Part shown: one piece after another, positions 1 through 5,381 of the stretch
Layout: every line of letters starts with the position of its first letter
Numbering within the stretch: position 1 is the stretch's first letter
The notes under the pieces: generated by a model
Databases searched by the model: none
Told to the model about the DNA's origin: nothing
What the model saw: the letters and a program-made list of their open reading frames with translations, nothing else
NCBI GenBank assembly: GCA_020440645.1
Contig: JAGRNR010000088.1
Coordinates: 1 to 8,376, forward strand
Direction: 5' to 3'
DNA from: JAHEFU01 sp020440645
Lineage (GTDB): Bacteria; 4484-113; JAFGCY01
Length of the DNA stretch: 8,376 nt
Position numbers and translations under genes: made by a program

Positions 1-2083
1 GGGCGATCGCCAGCATCTCCTGCGTAGCCGGGTCCGCCGGGTCACCGGCCACCACCAGCTCGTAAAACGGGCCGTTGGACAGCAGCGCCGCATCCAGCCA
101 GTTGGCCATCTCGAGACCGTTGGAGAAACGCATGCCGCTGTTCGGGTCCTCAACAAAGTTGGCAATCTGCAGGTGGTATGCCGCCAGGTCGGCGCTGACG
201 GTCTGGAAGTACTCCGCCTCACCGGTCAGGGATGCCACCTTCAGCAGGGCCTTCAGCATCTGGCTGATGCCGCAGGGCTCAACAGTGTCATACACCTCGA
301 TGCGGCGCCCGAGCGGCTGCTCGACGTAATCGGCTGTCATGTACCAGACGGCGTCCTCCGCGCGGAAGTGCTCGTTGGCGAAGGTCACGGCCTCGACACC
401 GATCGCCAGCGCATCGGCGTCACCAGTCGCCTGGTACAGGTCGAAGCAGCCGTTGGCAAAGTTTGCGTAGTCATCCAGCATCGCATCGCCGACCGGGTCA
501 TGCTCGGTGCTGGCGCGGTACAGGGCTCCGGTCGGATTGCCCTTCATGTGCGTTGAACTGATGTACTGTCGGATTCCCTCAGCAGCTTCCCTGTACTTGT
601 CATCACCGTAGGCCGAGTAGGCCGCACTGAAGGCACTGAGGGTCAGACCGTTCCATGAAGTGACAACCTTTTTATCAAGTGTCGGCGGGATGCGCTTGGC
701 ACGGTAGTCGCGGATCTGCTGGCGGTACTTGTCAAACAGCCCATCCACTTCCTCGCTGCTCAGGCCGCTGGCCTCCATCACCTTCTCCGGCTTGGCCCGG
801 CGGCTGAGCACGGTCACGTTGGCAATCTTGCCGTGGTAGTCCGCGAAGTTGCCCTCCGGCGTGATACCGAACAGCGCGTTGAGCGCGGCACCATCCTTCT
901 CCCCGGCGATCGTGACCATCTCATCGGGCGTGAAGCAGTAGAAGCTGCCCTCGATCCCGTCACTGTCGGCATCAAAGCTCGAGTAGAAGCCACCCTGCGG
1001 GTCCTGCATCTCGCGCAACATGAAGTCCAGGGTGTCCTTTGCCACGAAGCGGTAGCGCTCGTCGTCAAACAGCTCGCCGGCTTCAATGTAGAGGCTGGCC
1101 AGCTGCGCATTGTCATACAGCAGCTTCTCGAAGTGCGGCACGGTCCAGCTCTCATCCACGGTGTAGCGGTGGAAGCCGCCGCCGATGTGGTCGTACAGTC
1201 CGCCGCGCATCATCTCGTCCAGCGTCTTGACCAGCATCTGCTTGGCCTTCTCATCGCCGGTCTTGCGGAAGTAGTGCATGATGAACTGCCAGCGCACCGG
1301 CGTGGGGAACTTCTGCTGCTGCATGAAGCCGCCCCAGGTCTCATCGAAGATCGGCCCGGCGGCGGCCACGATCTCATCCAGCAGAGCCTGGTCGATGTCC
1401 GCTGCTTCACCGGTCTCGGGCAGCATCGCCACGAATGAGGCCACCTGGTCACTCTGGTCCAGCAGATCCTCGCGGTTCTCCTCCCAGACCTGCGTCACGC
1501 GCTCGGCCAGCGCCATGAACTCCTGGCTGGTGCGGTAGGTGCAGCCCGTCACCGGCTTCTTCGCCGGGGTGAGGAAGATGTTCAGCGGCCAGCCGCTTTC
1601 GCCCGCCAGGCCAGCCAGTGCGGGCTGGTAGGTGGCATCAATGTCCGGGCGTTCCTCGCGGTCCACCTTGATGCAGATGTAGTGCTCATTGAGGTAGTCG
1701 GCCACGGCCTGGTCCTCGAACACATCCTCCTCCATCACATGGCACCAGTGGCAGGAGCTGTAACCCACTGACAGGAAGATCAGCTTGTTCTCCTCAACCG
1801 CACGGTCGAGCGCTTCATCATTCCAGGGGTACCAGTCCACCGGGTTGAACATGTGCTGCTGCAGGTAGAGCGAATTCTCACCTGCTAGGTGGTTGGCCTT
1901 GCGTCCTTCAGCGTCCACTGATCCTGCTCCTTCCTGCTTTCCGCCGCCGTCAATCGTGACCGCAGTGTTGCCGCCGGCTCCTTCCGTCTTGGTTCCGTCG
2001 TTGCAGGACGCAAGCATCGCGCAGATGAGCAGTCCGACAAGCAGACGGCAAAGCGTGGAAGGGGAAGCAATCCTGATAGTCAT
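1..2083 (-). CDS. Lipoprotein thioredoxin-like/alpha-toroid protein, YyaL/SSP411 (DUF255) family, C-terminus cut by window
   Basis: The frame stays open for 694 codons from ATG at 2083 and runs off the left edge. Judged against the usual length of about 680-750 residues, roughly the last 100 are missing. An AGGA ribosome site lies 5-6 nt before the start. Residues 1-27 form a lipoprotein signal: a hydrophobic core (LLVGLLICAML) and lipobox L24-A25-S26-C27. Asn follows the Cys, so outer-membrane sorting is plausible. Next come the family hallmarks NPVDWYPW, SSCHWCHVME (C111-H-W-C114) and VDREERPDID, which make the thioredoxin-like domain. Further on are GGGFHRYTVDESW, VPHFEKLLYDNA, DADSDGIEG and TSWNGL of the six-hairpin glycosidase-like barrel. 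The family fold is well established but its reaction is not; a thiol-redox or sugar-epimerase role is only suggested by homology. The C-terminal-domain motif usually near PSGNS reads PCGIS here. The gene starts 166 nt after the acetyltransferase stop, so it may have its own promoter. Confidence 0.9.
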   Translation of the reverse strand, partial: MTIRIASPSTLCRLLVGLLICAMLASCNDGTKTEGAGGNTAVTIDGGGKQEGAGSVDAEGRKANHLAGENSLYLQQHMFNPVDWYPWNDEALDRAVEENKLIFLSVGYSSCHWCHVMEEDVFEDQAVADYLNEHYICIKVDREERPDIDATYQPALAGLAGESGWPLNIFLTPAKKPVTGCTYRTSQEFMALAERVTQVWEENREDLLDQSDQVASFVAMLPETGEAADIDQALLDEIVAAAGPIFDETWGGFMQQQKFPTPVRWQFIMHYFRKTGDEKAKQMLVKTLDEMMRGGLYDHIGGGFHRYTVDESWTVPHFEKLLYDNAQLASLYIEAGELFDDERYRFVAKDTLDFMLREMQDPQGGFYSSFDADSDGIEGSFYCFTPDEMVTIAGEKDGAALNALFGITPEGNFADYHGKIANVTVLSRRAKPEKVMEASGLSSEEVDGLFDKYRQQIRDYRAKRIPPTLDKKVVTSWNGLTLSAFSAAYSAYGDDKYREAAEGIRQYISSTHMKGNPTGALYRASTEHDPVGDAMLDDYANFANGCFDLYQATGDADALAIGVEAVTFANEHFRAEDAVWYMTADYVEQPLGRRIEVYDTVEPCGISQMLKALLKVASLTGEAEYFQTVSADLAAYHLQIANFVEDPNSGMRFSNGLEMANWLDAALLSNGPFYELVVAGDPADPATQEMLAIA

Positions 2084-2120
2084 GATGATCCTGCAGCCCG
2101 GTAGGGAAGTACACAGATGG

Positions 2121-2139
2121 GTCCGGAGCCTGTCCGGAC
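2121..2139. repeat. Perfect inverted repeat upstream of the lipoprotein gene
   Basis: GTCCGGA and TCCGGAC flank a 5-nt loop (7-bp stem). It lies about 38 nt upstream of the lipoprotein start, in the 166-nt gap after the acetyltransferase gene. No U-run follows on the minus strand, so it is not a standard terminator. It could be an mRNA hairpin in the 5' leader or an operator. Confidence 0.5.
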
Positions 2140-2152
2140 GGCCAGTCTATCA

Positions 2153-2168
2153 TGTGACCCCTGCCACA
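2153..2168. promoter_or_regulatory. CRP/FNR-like dyad (weak candidate)
   Basis: TGTGA-N6-CCACA matches the classical CRP core (TGTGA-N6-TCACA) at 9 of 10 positions. It lies 70-85 nt before the lipoprotein start. A possible -10 box (TATAAG on the minus strand, 2175-2170) is just upstream in the sense of transcription, but no convincing -35 box accompanies it. This is pattern matching only. No CRP-family gene is visible in the window. Confidence 0.2.
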
Positions 2169-2195
2169 CCTTATATGTTCACAGCTGGCCTGCCG

Positions 2196-2213
2196 CAGGA
2201 CATCGCTGTCCTG
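2196..2213 (-). repeat. Hairpin with GNRA-type loop after the acetyltransferase gene
   Basis: On the minus strand CAGGACA and TGTCCTG pair over 7 bp around the tetraloop GCGA, a stable GNRA loop. It begins 36 nt after the acetyltransferase stop. No U-run follows, so it is more likely a 3'-end stabiliser or part of a Rho-dependent end than an intrinsic terminator. Confidence 0.45.
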
Positions 2214-2249
2214 GCTCGCCTGCATGGATTGAGGTTCTGCCTGCACTCA

Positions 2250-3173
2250 TCAGATGCCACCTCCCGCAACGAACTTCACCGTGCGCGGGTCATGCTGCAC
2301 CACCCGGCTGCCTGGCTCCACGGAGCGGGTCAGCCAGACGTTGCCGCCGATCACACTGCCGCTGCCGATCTCCACCGGGCCGAGGATGGACGCGCCACTG
2401 TAGATGGTCACGTCGTCCCCCAGTTGCGGATGCCTGCGCAGGCCGCGCACCGCCCGGCCCTGCTCATCCAGCGGGATGCTGCGCGCGCCAAGCGTCACGC
2501 CCTGGTAGATGCGCGCATTGCGGCCGACCACTGCGGTTTCGCCGATCACCACTCCAGTGCCGTGGTCGATGAAGCAGCCCTCACCGATGCTTGCCGCCGG
2601 GTGGATGTCGATTCCCGTGGCCCGCTGGGCCAGGCTGGCAATCATGCGCGGCAGCAGTGGCACGCCCTGACCTTCAAGCTGGTGTGCGATCCTGTGGTGC
2701 AGCATCGCAAGCAGGCCGGGGCTGCTGAGCAGTACTTCCAGCCTGCTGCGGCTGGATGGATCGCCATCGTGGATCGCCTGTGCATCAGTTGCCAGCAGCC
2801 TGCGCAATTCAGGCAGGGCCTCGGTGAACTGCTCAAGCTGGCGGGTGACCTCACCCTCTAGCTCGCGCGGATCGTCATAGTCGCGGCTGCTTTCCAGCGC
2901 ATGGCGCAGTTCCAGGCCAAGCTGGCTGAGGCTCAGGCGCAGCTGCTGTGCAAGCTTCTGCTGTGGGCTGCCGCCGGAATGCAGTTCCGGGAACAGCACA
3001 ACCGCAAGTCCGGACACGATGCTTTCCAGGGTCTCCGCTGATGGCGTGCGCACATTGCCCCGTCCGCTGGCTGTGTTGCCATCGAGGATCCGTCCCACGC
3101 TGGAGTTGATCAGCGAACTGAGCCGCTGCCCGGTGCCGATATCAATGCTGAACTGCGCCAACTGTCTCTGCAT
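2250..3173 (-). CDS. epsC: Serine O-acetyltransferase, EpsC/SrpH type
   Basis: It transfers acetyl from acetyl-CoA to L-serine, giving O-acetylserine, the substrate of the CysK encoded just upstream. The 307-residue product has a helical N-terminal half (to about 185) and a left-handed beta-helix of hexapeptide repeats (about 187-285). By comparison with E. coli CysE the active-site residues are D189 (DIHPAA), H204 (DHGTG) and H248 (RRHP); GVVIGETAVVG and QGVTLGA are also typical. The segment IGGNVWLTRSV is characteristic of the longer EpsC/SrpH group rather than short CysE. The protein ends in VAGGGI: a terminal Ile is what docks into CysK in the cysteine synthase complex. The ATG overlaps the cysK end by 32 nt. 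A strong AGGAGG at 3185-3180, 6 nt before the ATG and inside cysK, fixes this start and implies translational coupling. Confidence 0.95.
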   Translation of the reverse strand: MQRQLAQFSIDIGTGQRLSSLINSSVGRILDGNTASGRGNVRTPSAETLESIVSGLAVVLFPELHSGGSPQQKLAQQLRLSLSQLGLELRHALESSRDYDDPRELEGEVTRQLEQFTEALPELRRLLATDAQAIHDGDPSSRSRLEVLLSSPGLLAMLHHRIAHQLEGQGVPLLPRMIASLAQRATGIDIHPAASIGEGCFIDHGTGVVIGETAVVGRNARIYQGVTLGARSIPLDEQGRAVRGLRRHPQLGDDVTIYSGASILGPVEIGSGSVIGGNVWLTRSVEPGSRVVQHDPRTVKFVAGGGI

Positions 3174-4119
3174 TCAGTCCCTCCTGTTGTTCCACCTGGT
3201 CATACAGCCAGGTGCTCAGGTAACGTTCCCCGTAACTGGGAATGACAACCACGATACGCTTGCTGGCATTCTCCGGCCGGCCGGCGATACGGACCGCCGC
3301 AGCCACTGCGGCACCTGATGAGATGCCAACGAGGATGCCCTCCTCACGTGCCATCCGCCGGGCGAATTCACCGGCCTCCGCTGTAGAAACCTGCTCGATG
3401 CCGTCAATGATGCCGGCGTTCAGCACATTCGGCACGAAGCCGGCACCGATGCCCTGCAGTTTGTGCGGGCCGGGTTTTCCTCCACTGAGCACTGGGCTGT
3501 CCACCGGCTCGACGGCGATGGTTGCCATTCCCGGTATGCGCTTCTTCAGCACCTCGCTGACTCCGGTGATCGTGCCACCTGTGCCGACGCCGGCCACGAA
3601 GTAGTCCAGCCTGCCGGCGGTATCCACCCAGATCTCCTCGGCGGTACTGCGCCGGTGGACCTCCGGGTTGGCCGGGTTGTCAAACTGCCGCATCAGCAGC
3701 AAGCGGCTGTCGGTGGCAGCCAGTTCCTCAGCGCGGGCAATCGCACCGGGCATGCCCTTTTCACCCGGTGTCAGAATCAGCTGGGCACCGAAAGCCTGCA
3801 GCAGGCGCCGGCGCTCGATGCTCATCGTTTCGGGCATTGTCAGCACGAGCTTCAGCCCGCGCGAGGCGGCCACCATCGCCAGGGCGATGCCGGTGTTGCC
3901 ACTGGTTGCCTCCAGCAGCACCGTGTCCTTCCGTACCAGGCCCTGGCGCTCCGCCGCGTCAATCATTGCCAGCCCGATGCGGTCCTTCACGCTCGAGCCG
4001 GGGTTCTGGAACTCCAGCTTGGCGAGGATCTCCGCTCCCCCGTCGGGGACGATGCGGTTCAGCCTGACAAGCGGGGTATGTCCGATAAGTTGCGTCACGT
4101 CGTTGTAGATGCGTTCCAT
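3142..4119 (-). CDS. cysK: Cysteine synthase A (O-acetylserine sulfhydrylase)
   Basis: This PLP enzyme condenses O-acetylserine with sulfide to make L-cysteine in the cytoplasm. The 325-residue length is normal. Motifs in order are QLIGHTPLVRLN, NPGSSVKDR with the PLP-binding K45, the substrate loop T72-SGNTG, MPETMSIERRRLL, QFDNPANPEVH, the phosphate cradle GVGTGGT (177-183), and GISSGAA with S268 facing the PLP ring nitrogen. A longer frame starts at 4155 (MRVRAC...), but that ATG lies inside a palindrome and has no ribosome site. The ATG at 4119 has AAGGAG (4131-4126) 6 nt upstream and gives the family-typical N-terminus MERIYNDVTQLIG. The gene is first in an operon with the serine acetyltransferase and has a leader of about 215 nt with a Cys-rich small ORF, so cysteine-responsive control is likely. 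Confidence 0.97.
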   Translation of the reverse strand: MERIYNDVTQLIGHTPLVRLNRIVPDGGAEILAKLEFQNPGSSVKDRIGLAMIDAAERQGLVRKDTVLLEATSGNTGIALAMVAASRGLKLVLTMPETMSIERRRLLQAFGAQLILTPGEKGMPGAIARAEELAATDSRLLLMRQFDNPANPEVHRRSTAEEIWVDTAGRLDYFVAGVGTGGTITGVSEVLKKRIPGMATIAVEPVDSPVLSGGKPGPHKLQGIGAGFVPNVLNAGIIDGIEQVSTAEAGEFARRMAREEGILVGISSGAAVAAAVRIAGRPENASKRIVVVIPSYGERYLSTWLYDQVEQQEGLNAETVGAVQH

Positions 4120-4137
4120 GTATTGCTCCTTGGGATC

Positions 4138-4157
4138 GCATGCGCGCACGCGCATGC
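4138..4157. repeat. Perfect alternating purine-pyrimidine palindrome before the cysK ribosome site
   Basis: GCATGCGCG and CGCGCATGC are perfect reverse complements separated by CA. All 20 bases alternate purine and pyrimidine. The repeat ends 6 nt upstream of the cysK SD. In RNA it would be a very stable hairpin; in DNA it could form Z-DNA or be an operator. Confidence 0.7.
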
Positions 4158-4192
4158 AGGTGGTGGTTGGTCTGATGTTTGATTGCTGCCTG

Positions 4193-4209
4193 TCCCGCCT
4201 TCAGCGGGA
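4193..4209 (-). repeat. Short GC hairpin after the leader ORF
   Basis: TCCCGC and GCGGGA form a 6-bp stem with a 5-nt loop, 15 nt after the leader-ORF stop. CTGC and CTG upstream (around 4233-4225) could pair with GCAG and CAG just downstream to lengthen the stem, which would include the last Cys codon of the leader ORF. No U-run follows. Confidence 0.45.
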
Positions 4210-4223
4210 TTCAAAGTGAATTG

Positions 4224-4328
4224 TCAGGAGCAGTGTCGACATCGCCCGGAGCAATGACAGCACAGCGGCGCGTGTTTGGGCGTGGCCCAGGGCCGGTGTT
4301 GGAATCTGGCTGTCTGCGGGAATGCCAT
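4224..4328 (-). CDS. Candidate Cys-rich leader peptide of the cysK operon (34 aa)
   Basis: ATG at 4328 opens a 34-codon frame ending in TGA at 4226-4224, 104 nt before the cysK ATG. Its last residues are CCHCSGRCRHCS: five Cys (C23, C24, C26, C30, C33) and two Ser in the final 12. The first 22 residues are unremarkable and no membrane or domain feature is seen. Such a cluster directly before cysteine biosynthesis genes matches the logic of amino-acid attenuator leader peptides: scarce Cys-tRNA would stall the ribosome on the Cys codons. The predicted promoter would start transcription only about 6-10 nt before this ATG, and no SD is visible. Initiation would therefore be nearly leaderless, or would use TTG at 4337 if transcription starts further upstream. 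This is the weak point of the call. Confidence 0.55.
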   Translation of the reverse strand: MAFPQTARFQHRPWATPKHAPLCCHCSGRCRHCS

Positions 4329-4342
4329 AGCGATCAATACCG

Positions 4343-4370
4343 AGTATACCCCGGGATTAATCTGTGGCAA
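4343..4370 (-). promoter_or_regulatory. Predicted sigma-70-type promoter for the cysK operon
   Basis: On the minus strand, TTGCCA (4370-4365) and TATACT (4348-4343) are separated by 16 nt. Each hexamer is one base from consensus. Transcription would begin near 4336. The spacer holds the perfect palindrome GATTAATC (4355-4362), and the -10 box overlaps the dyad ATAC-N3-GTAT (4337-4347), so a repressor or activator site is possible. Confidence 0.6.
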
Positions 4371-4396
4371 TCAGCGGAAACGTGAAAAGCGGAAAA

Positions 4397-4801
4397 TCAG
4401 TCCCTGTCCCAGTTCTTCAGCATGCGCAGGGCATCGTCAATCAGTTCAGGATTGCCAAGCGCGCGCGGGTTCTTCAGCACGGACACCAGCAGGCGGATGG
4501 AATCGCGCAGGGCGTACTGCTGCTTCTCGATGCGGGCCAGGTCCAGGTGGATGTTGGCAGGATTGTCGGTGCACTTGCCCCAGTAGCTGACCAGGTCCTC
4601 AAGCGGCGGGTTCGGGCTGAAGCTCTTTTCCAGCACTTCCACGGCGGCCTTGTCGCGCGCGGCAACCATCTGCATCTGGTACTTGTTGCCTCCCGTACTC
4701 GCTGCAAGGTCCTCATCGCTGACCGGTTTCACGGCGCGACACTTGTTGCAGACGGGGGCTGCATCCACATTGGAATAGTTGCACTTAGCACACTGCCACA
4801 T
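4397..4801 (-). CDS. Small hypothetical protein with N-terminal RanBP2-type zinc finger
   Basis: I do not recognise a named family for the 134-residue product. Residues 2-21 fit the RanBP2 zinc-finger pattern exactly: W2-x-C4-x2-C7-x3-N11-x6-C18-x2-C21, so one zinc bound by four Cys is likely. In eukaryotic proteins this finger binds single-stranded RNA or ubiquitin; its role in bacteria is mostly unknown. Residues about 30-134 contain no further Cys pair beyond a lone C77, are rich in Leu, Asn and charged residues, and look mainly helical (IHLDLARIEKQQYALRDSIR and onward). No signal peptide or membrane segment is seen. AGGTGA just before the ATG serves as the ribosome site. The gene lies alone between the chaperone operon and the cysK promoter, 127 nt after hspR, and could be read through from it. 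Confidence 0.8.
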   Translation of the reverse strand: MWQCAKCNYSNVDAAPVCNKCRAVKPVSDEDLAASTGGNKYQMQMVAARDKAAVEVLEKSFSPNPPLEDLVSYWGKCTDNPANIHLDLARIEKQQYALRDSIRLLVSVLKNPRALGNPELIDDALRMLKNWDRD

Positions 4802-4814
4802 ATATTCACCTGTC

Positions 4815-4831
4815 GGGCAGGCCTGCTGCCC
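4815..4831 (-). repeat. Hairpin in front of the zinc-finger gene
   Basis: GGGCAG and CTGCCC form a perfect 6-bp stem around a 5-nt loop, with a further C-G pair possible if one base bulges. It lies just upstream of the AGGTGA ribosome site of the zinc-finger gene and could modulate its translation. Small hairpins like this are common, so a role is unproven. Confidence 0.35.
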
Positions 4832-4854
4832 CGCTTGATACCTAATGAGGATAC

Positions 4855-4883
4855 AAAAATCCGGGATTCCTTTCCATACCGGA
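4855..4883 (-). terminator. Weak candidate terminator after hspR
   Basis: On the minus strand TCCGG and CCGGA (5 bp, 14-nt loop) are followed directly by TTTTT. The stem is short and the loop long, so termination would be partial at best. It is the only hairpin plus U-run in the 127 nt between hspR and the zinc-finger gene. Confidence 0.25.
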
Positions 4884-4928
4884 AGTACATTTTCTCGCGA
4901 TTTGACTTAATGGCAAAATCAGGGCAGG

Positions 4929-5372
4929 TCAGTCGCGCTTGATCGTGAGGATATCGTCATCATCGATCTCAATACGCACACTGTCTGCGACTCGGGTAAC
5001 CCGCGCCAATCCAGCCGCACCCGTCGGCACCAGTCCCGGTTCATCCCCACGGATGAAGGACTCGAAGCGGGACCTGGTAGCACTGTCCATGTGCTTGAAC
5101 ATCTCATTTATCAGGGACAGCAGGCCGTCCTGGCGGGTACGCATCCGCAGGATGATCTCCACTCCGGCCAGGTTGACGCCCATGTCGCGGGTCAGGGAGC
5201 TGATCGCCTGAAGGCGGGTTACGTCATTCTCTGAAAATCGTCGCGTACCACCCGCACTGCGCTTCGGCGTGACCAGGCCCAGCTTCTCATACTGGCGAAT
5301 CGTCTGGTCGTGCAGGCCGGTCATCTGCGAGACAATGCCGATTGAGTAAACGCCGCGCTCTCTTGGATCCAT
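4929..5372 (-). CDS. hspR: HspR-type MerR-family heat-shock repressor
   Basis: The 147-residue product has a MerR-type winged helix at its N-terminus: VYSIGIVSQMTGLHDQTIRQ, then YEKLGLVTPKRSAGGTRRFS, followed by the helix LQAISSLTRDMGVNLAGVEIIL. The spellings RQYEKLGLVTP, GGTRRFSENDV and GVNLAGVEII are hallmarks of HspR rather than of metal-sensing MerR or the shorter CbpM. HspR represses the dnaK operon by binding the HAIR repeat, with DnaK as co-repressor in Streptomyces. The target would be upstream of dnaK, outside this window. It is the last gene of the chaperone operon, starting a few nt after the J-protein stop. An ATG at 5378 is also in frame, but AGGGG abuts it and is correctly spaced (6 nt) for the ATG at 5372, so I prefer the latter. 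The C-terminal tail (about 95-147) has no recognised domain. Confidence 0.88.
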   Translation of the reverse strand: MDPRERGVYSIGIVSQMTGLHDQTIRQYEKLGLVTPKRSAGGTRRFSENDVTRLQAISSLTRDMGVNLAGVEIILRMRTRQDGLLSLINEMFKHMDSATRSRFESFIRGDEPGLVPTGAAGLARVTRVADSVRIEIDDDDILTIKRD

Positions 5373-5381
5373 CACCATCCC

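Larger units (their letters stand above)
4120..4336 (-). promoter_or_regulatory. cysK 5' leader, candidate cysteine attenuator
   Basis: This is the region between the predicted transcription start (near 4336) and the cysK ATG. It carries a Cys-rich leader ORF (4328-4224), a short hairpin TCCCGC/GCGGGA (4209-4193), a perfect 9-bp hairpin (4157-4138) and the cysK SD (4131-4126). Leader bases ATTGCTCC (4255-4248, codons 25-27) are the exact complement of GGAGCAAT (4129-4122), which spans the SD. TGCTCCT (4232-4226, last Cys-Ser codons) is complementary to AGGAGCA (4130-4124). A third element, AGCAAT (4187-4182), could compete for the first pairing. No U-run follows a hairpin, so SD masking or Rho-dependent termination is likelier than an intrinsic terminator. 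The mechanism is inferred; the complementarities are seen directly. Confidence 0.55.

Noticed and set aside
833..1438. Plus-strand open frame of 201 codons and other long antisense frames (3463-4182, 6563-7144)
   Set aside because: All lie opposite well-identified genes and show no motif, ribosome site or family resemblance.
1950..2246. Minus-strand 98-codon frame beginning after the acetyltransferase stop
   Set aside because: It overlaps the signal peptide of the lipoprotein in another frame and its product is not protein-like. The lipoprotein start at 2083 is better supported.
1893..2861. Plus-strand open frame of 322 codons
   Set aside because: It runs antisense across the start of the lipoprotein gene and most of the acetyltransferase gene, both clearly real. 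The product resembles no family and has the odd composition of a shadow frame.
4120..4155. Longer cysK start at 4155
   Set aside because: It adds 12 residues not seen in the family, has no ribosome site, and lies inside the palindrome. The start at 4119 has AAGGAG at ideal spacing.
4193..4209. Intrinsic terminator in the cysK leader
   Set aside because: The stem is only 6 bp and no U-run follows on the transcribed strand.
4201..4242. A 13-codon frame (MSTLLLTIHFESR) in the cysK leader
   Set aside because: It overlaps the Cys-rich ORF in another frame, has no ribosome site and no Cys codons, so the 34-codon frame explains the region better.
4802..4928. HAIR operator of HspR near the 3' end of the operon
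   Set aside because: CTTGATACC occurs in this gap but there is no matching second half at the required spacing. The true site should lie upstream of dnaK, outside the window.
4929..5372. Metal-sensing MerR or CbpM identity for the regulator
   Set aside because: It lacks the Cys residues of metal sensors, is longer than CbpM, and carries HspR-type RQYEKLGLVTP and GVNLAGVEII.
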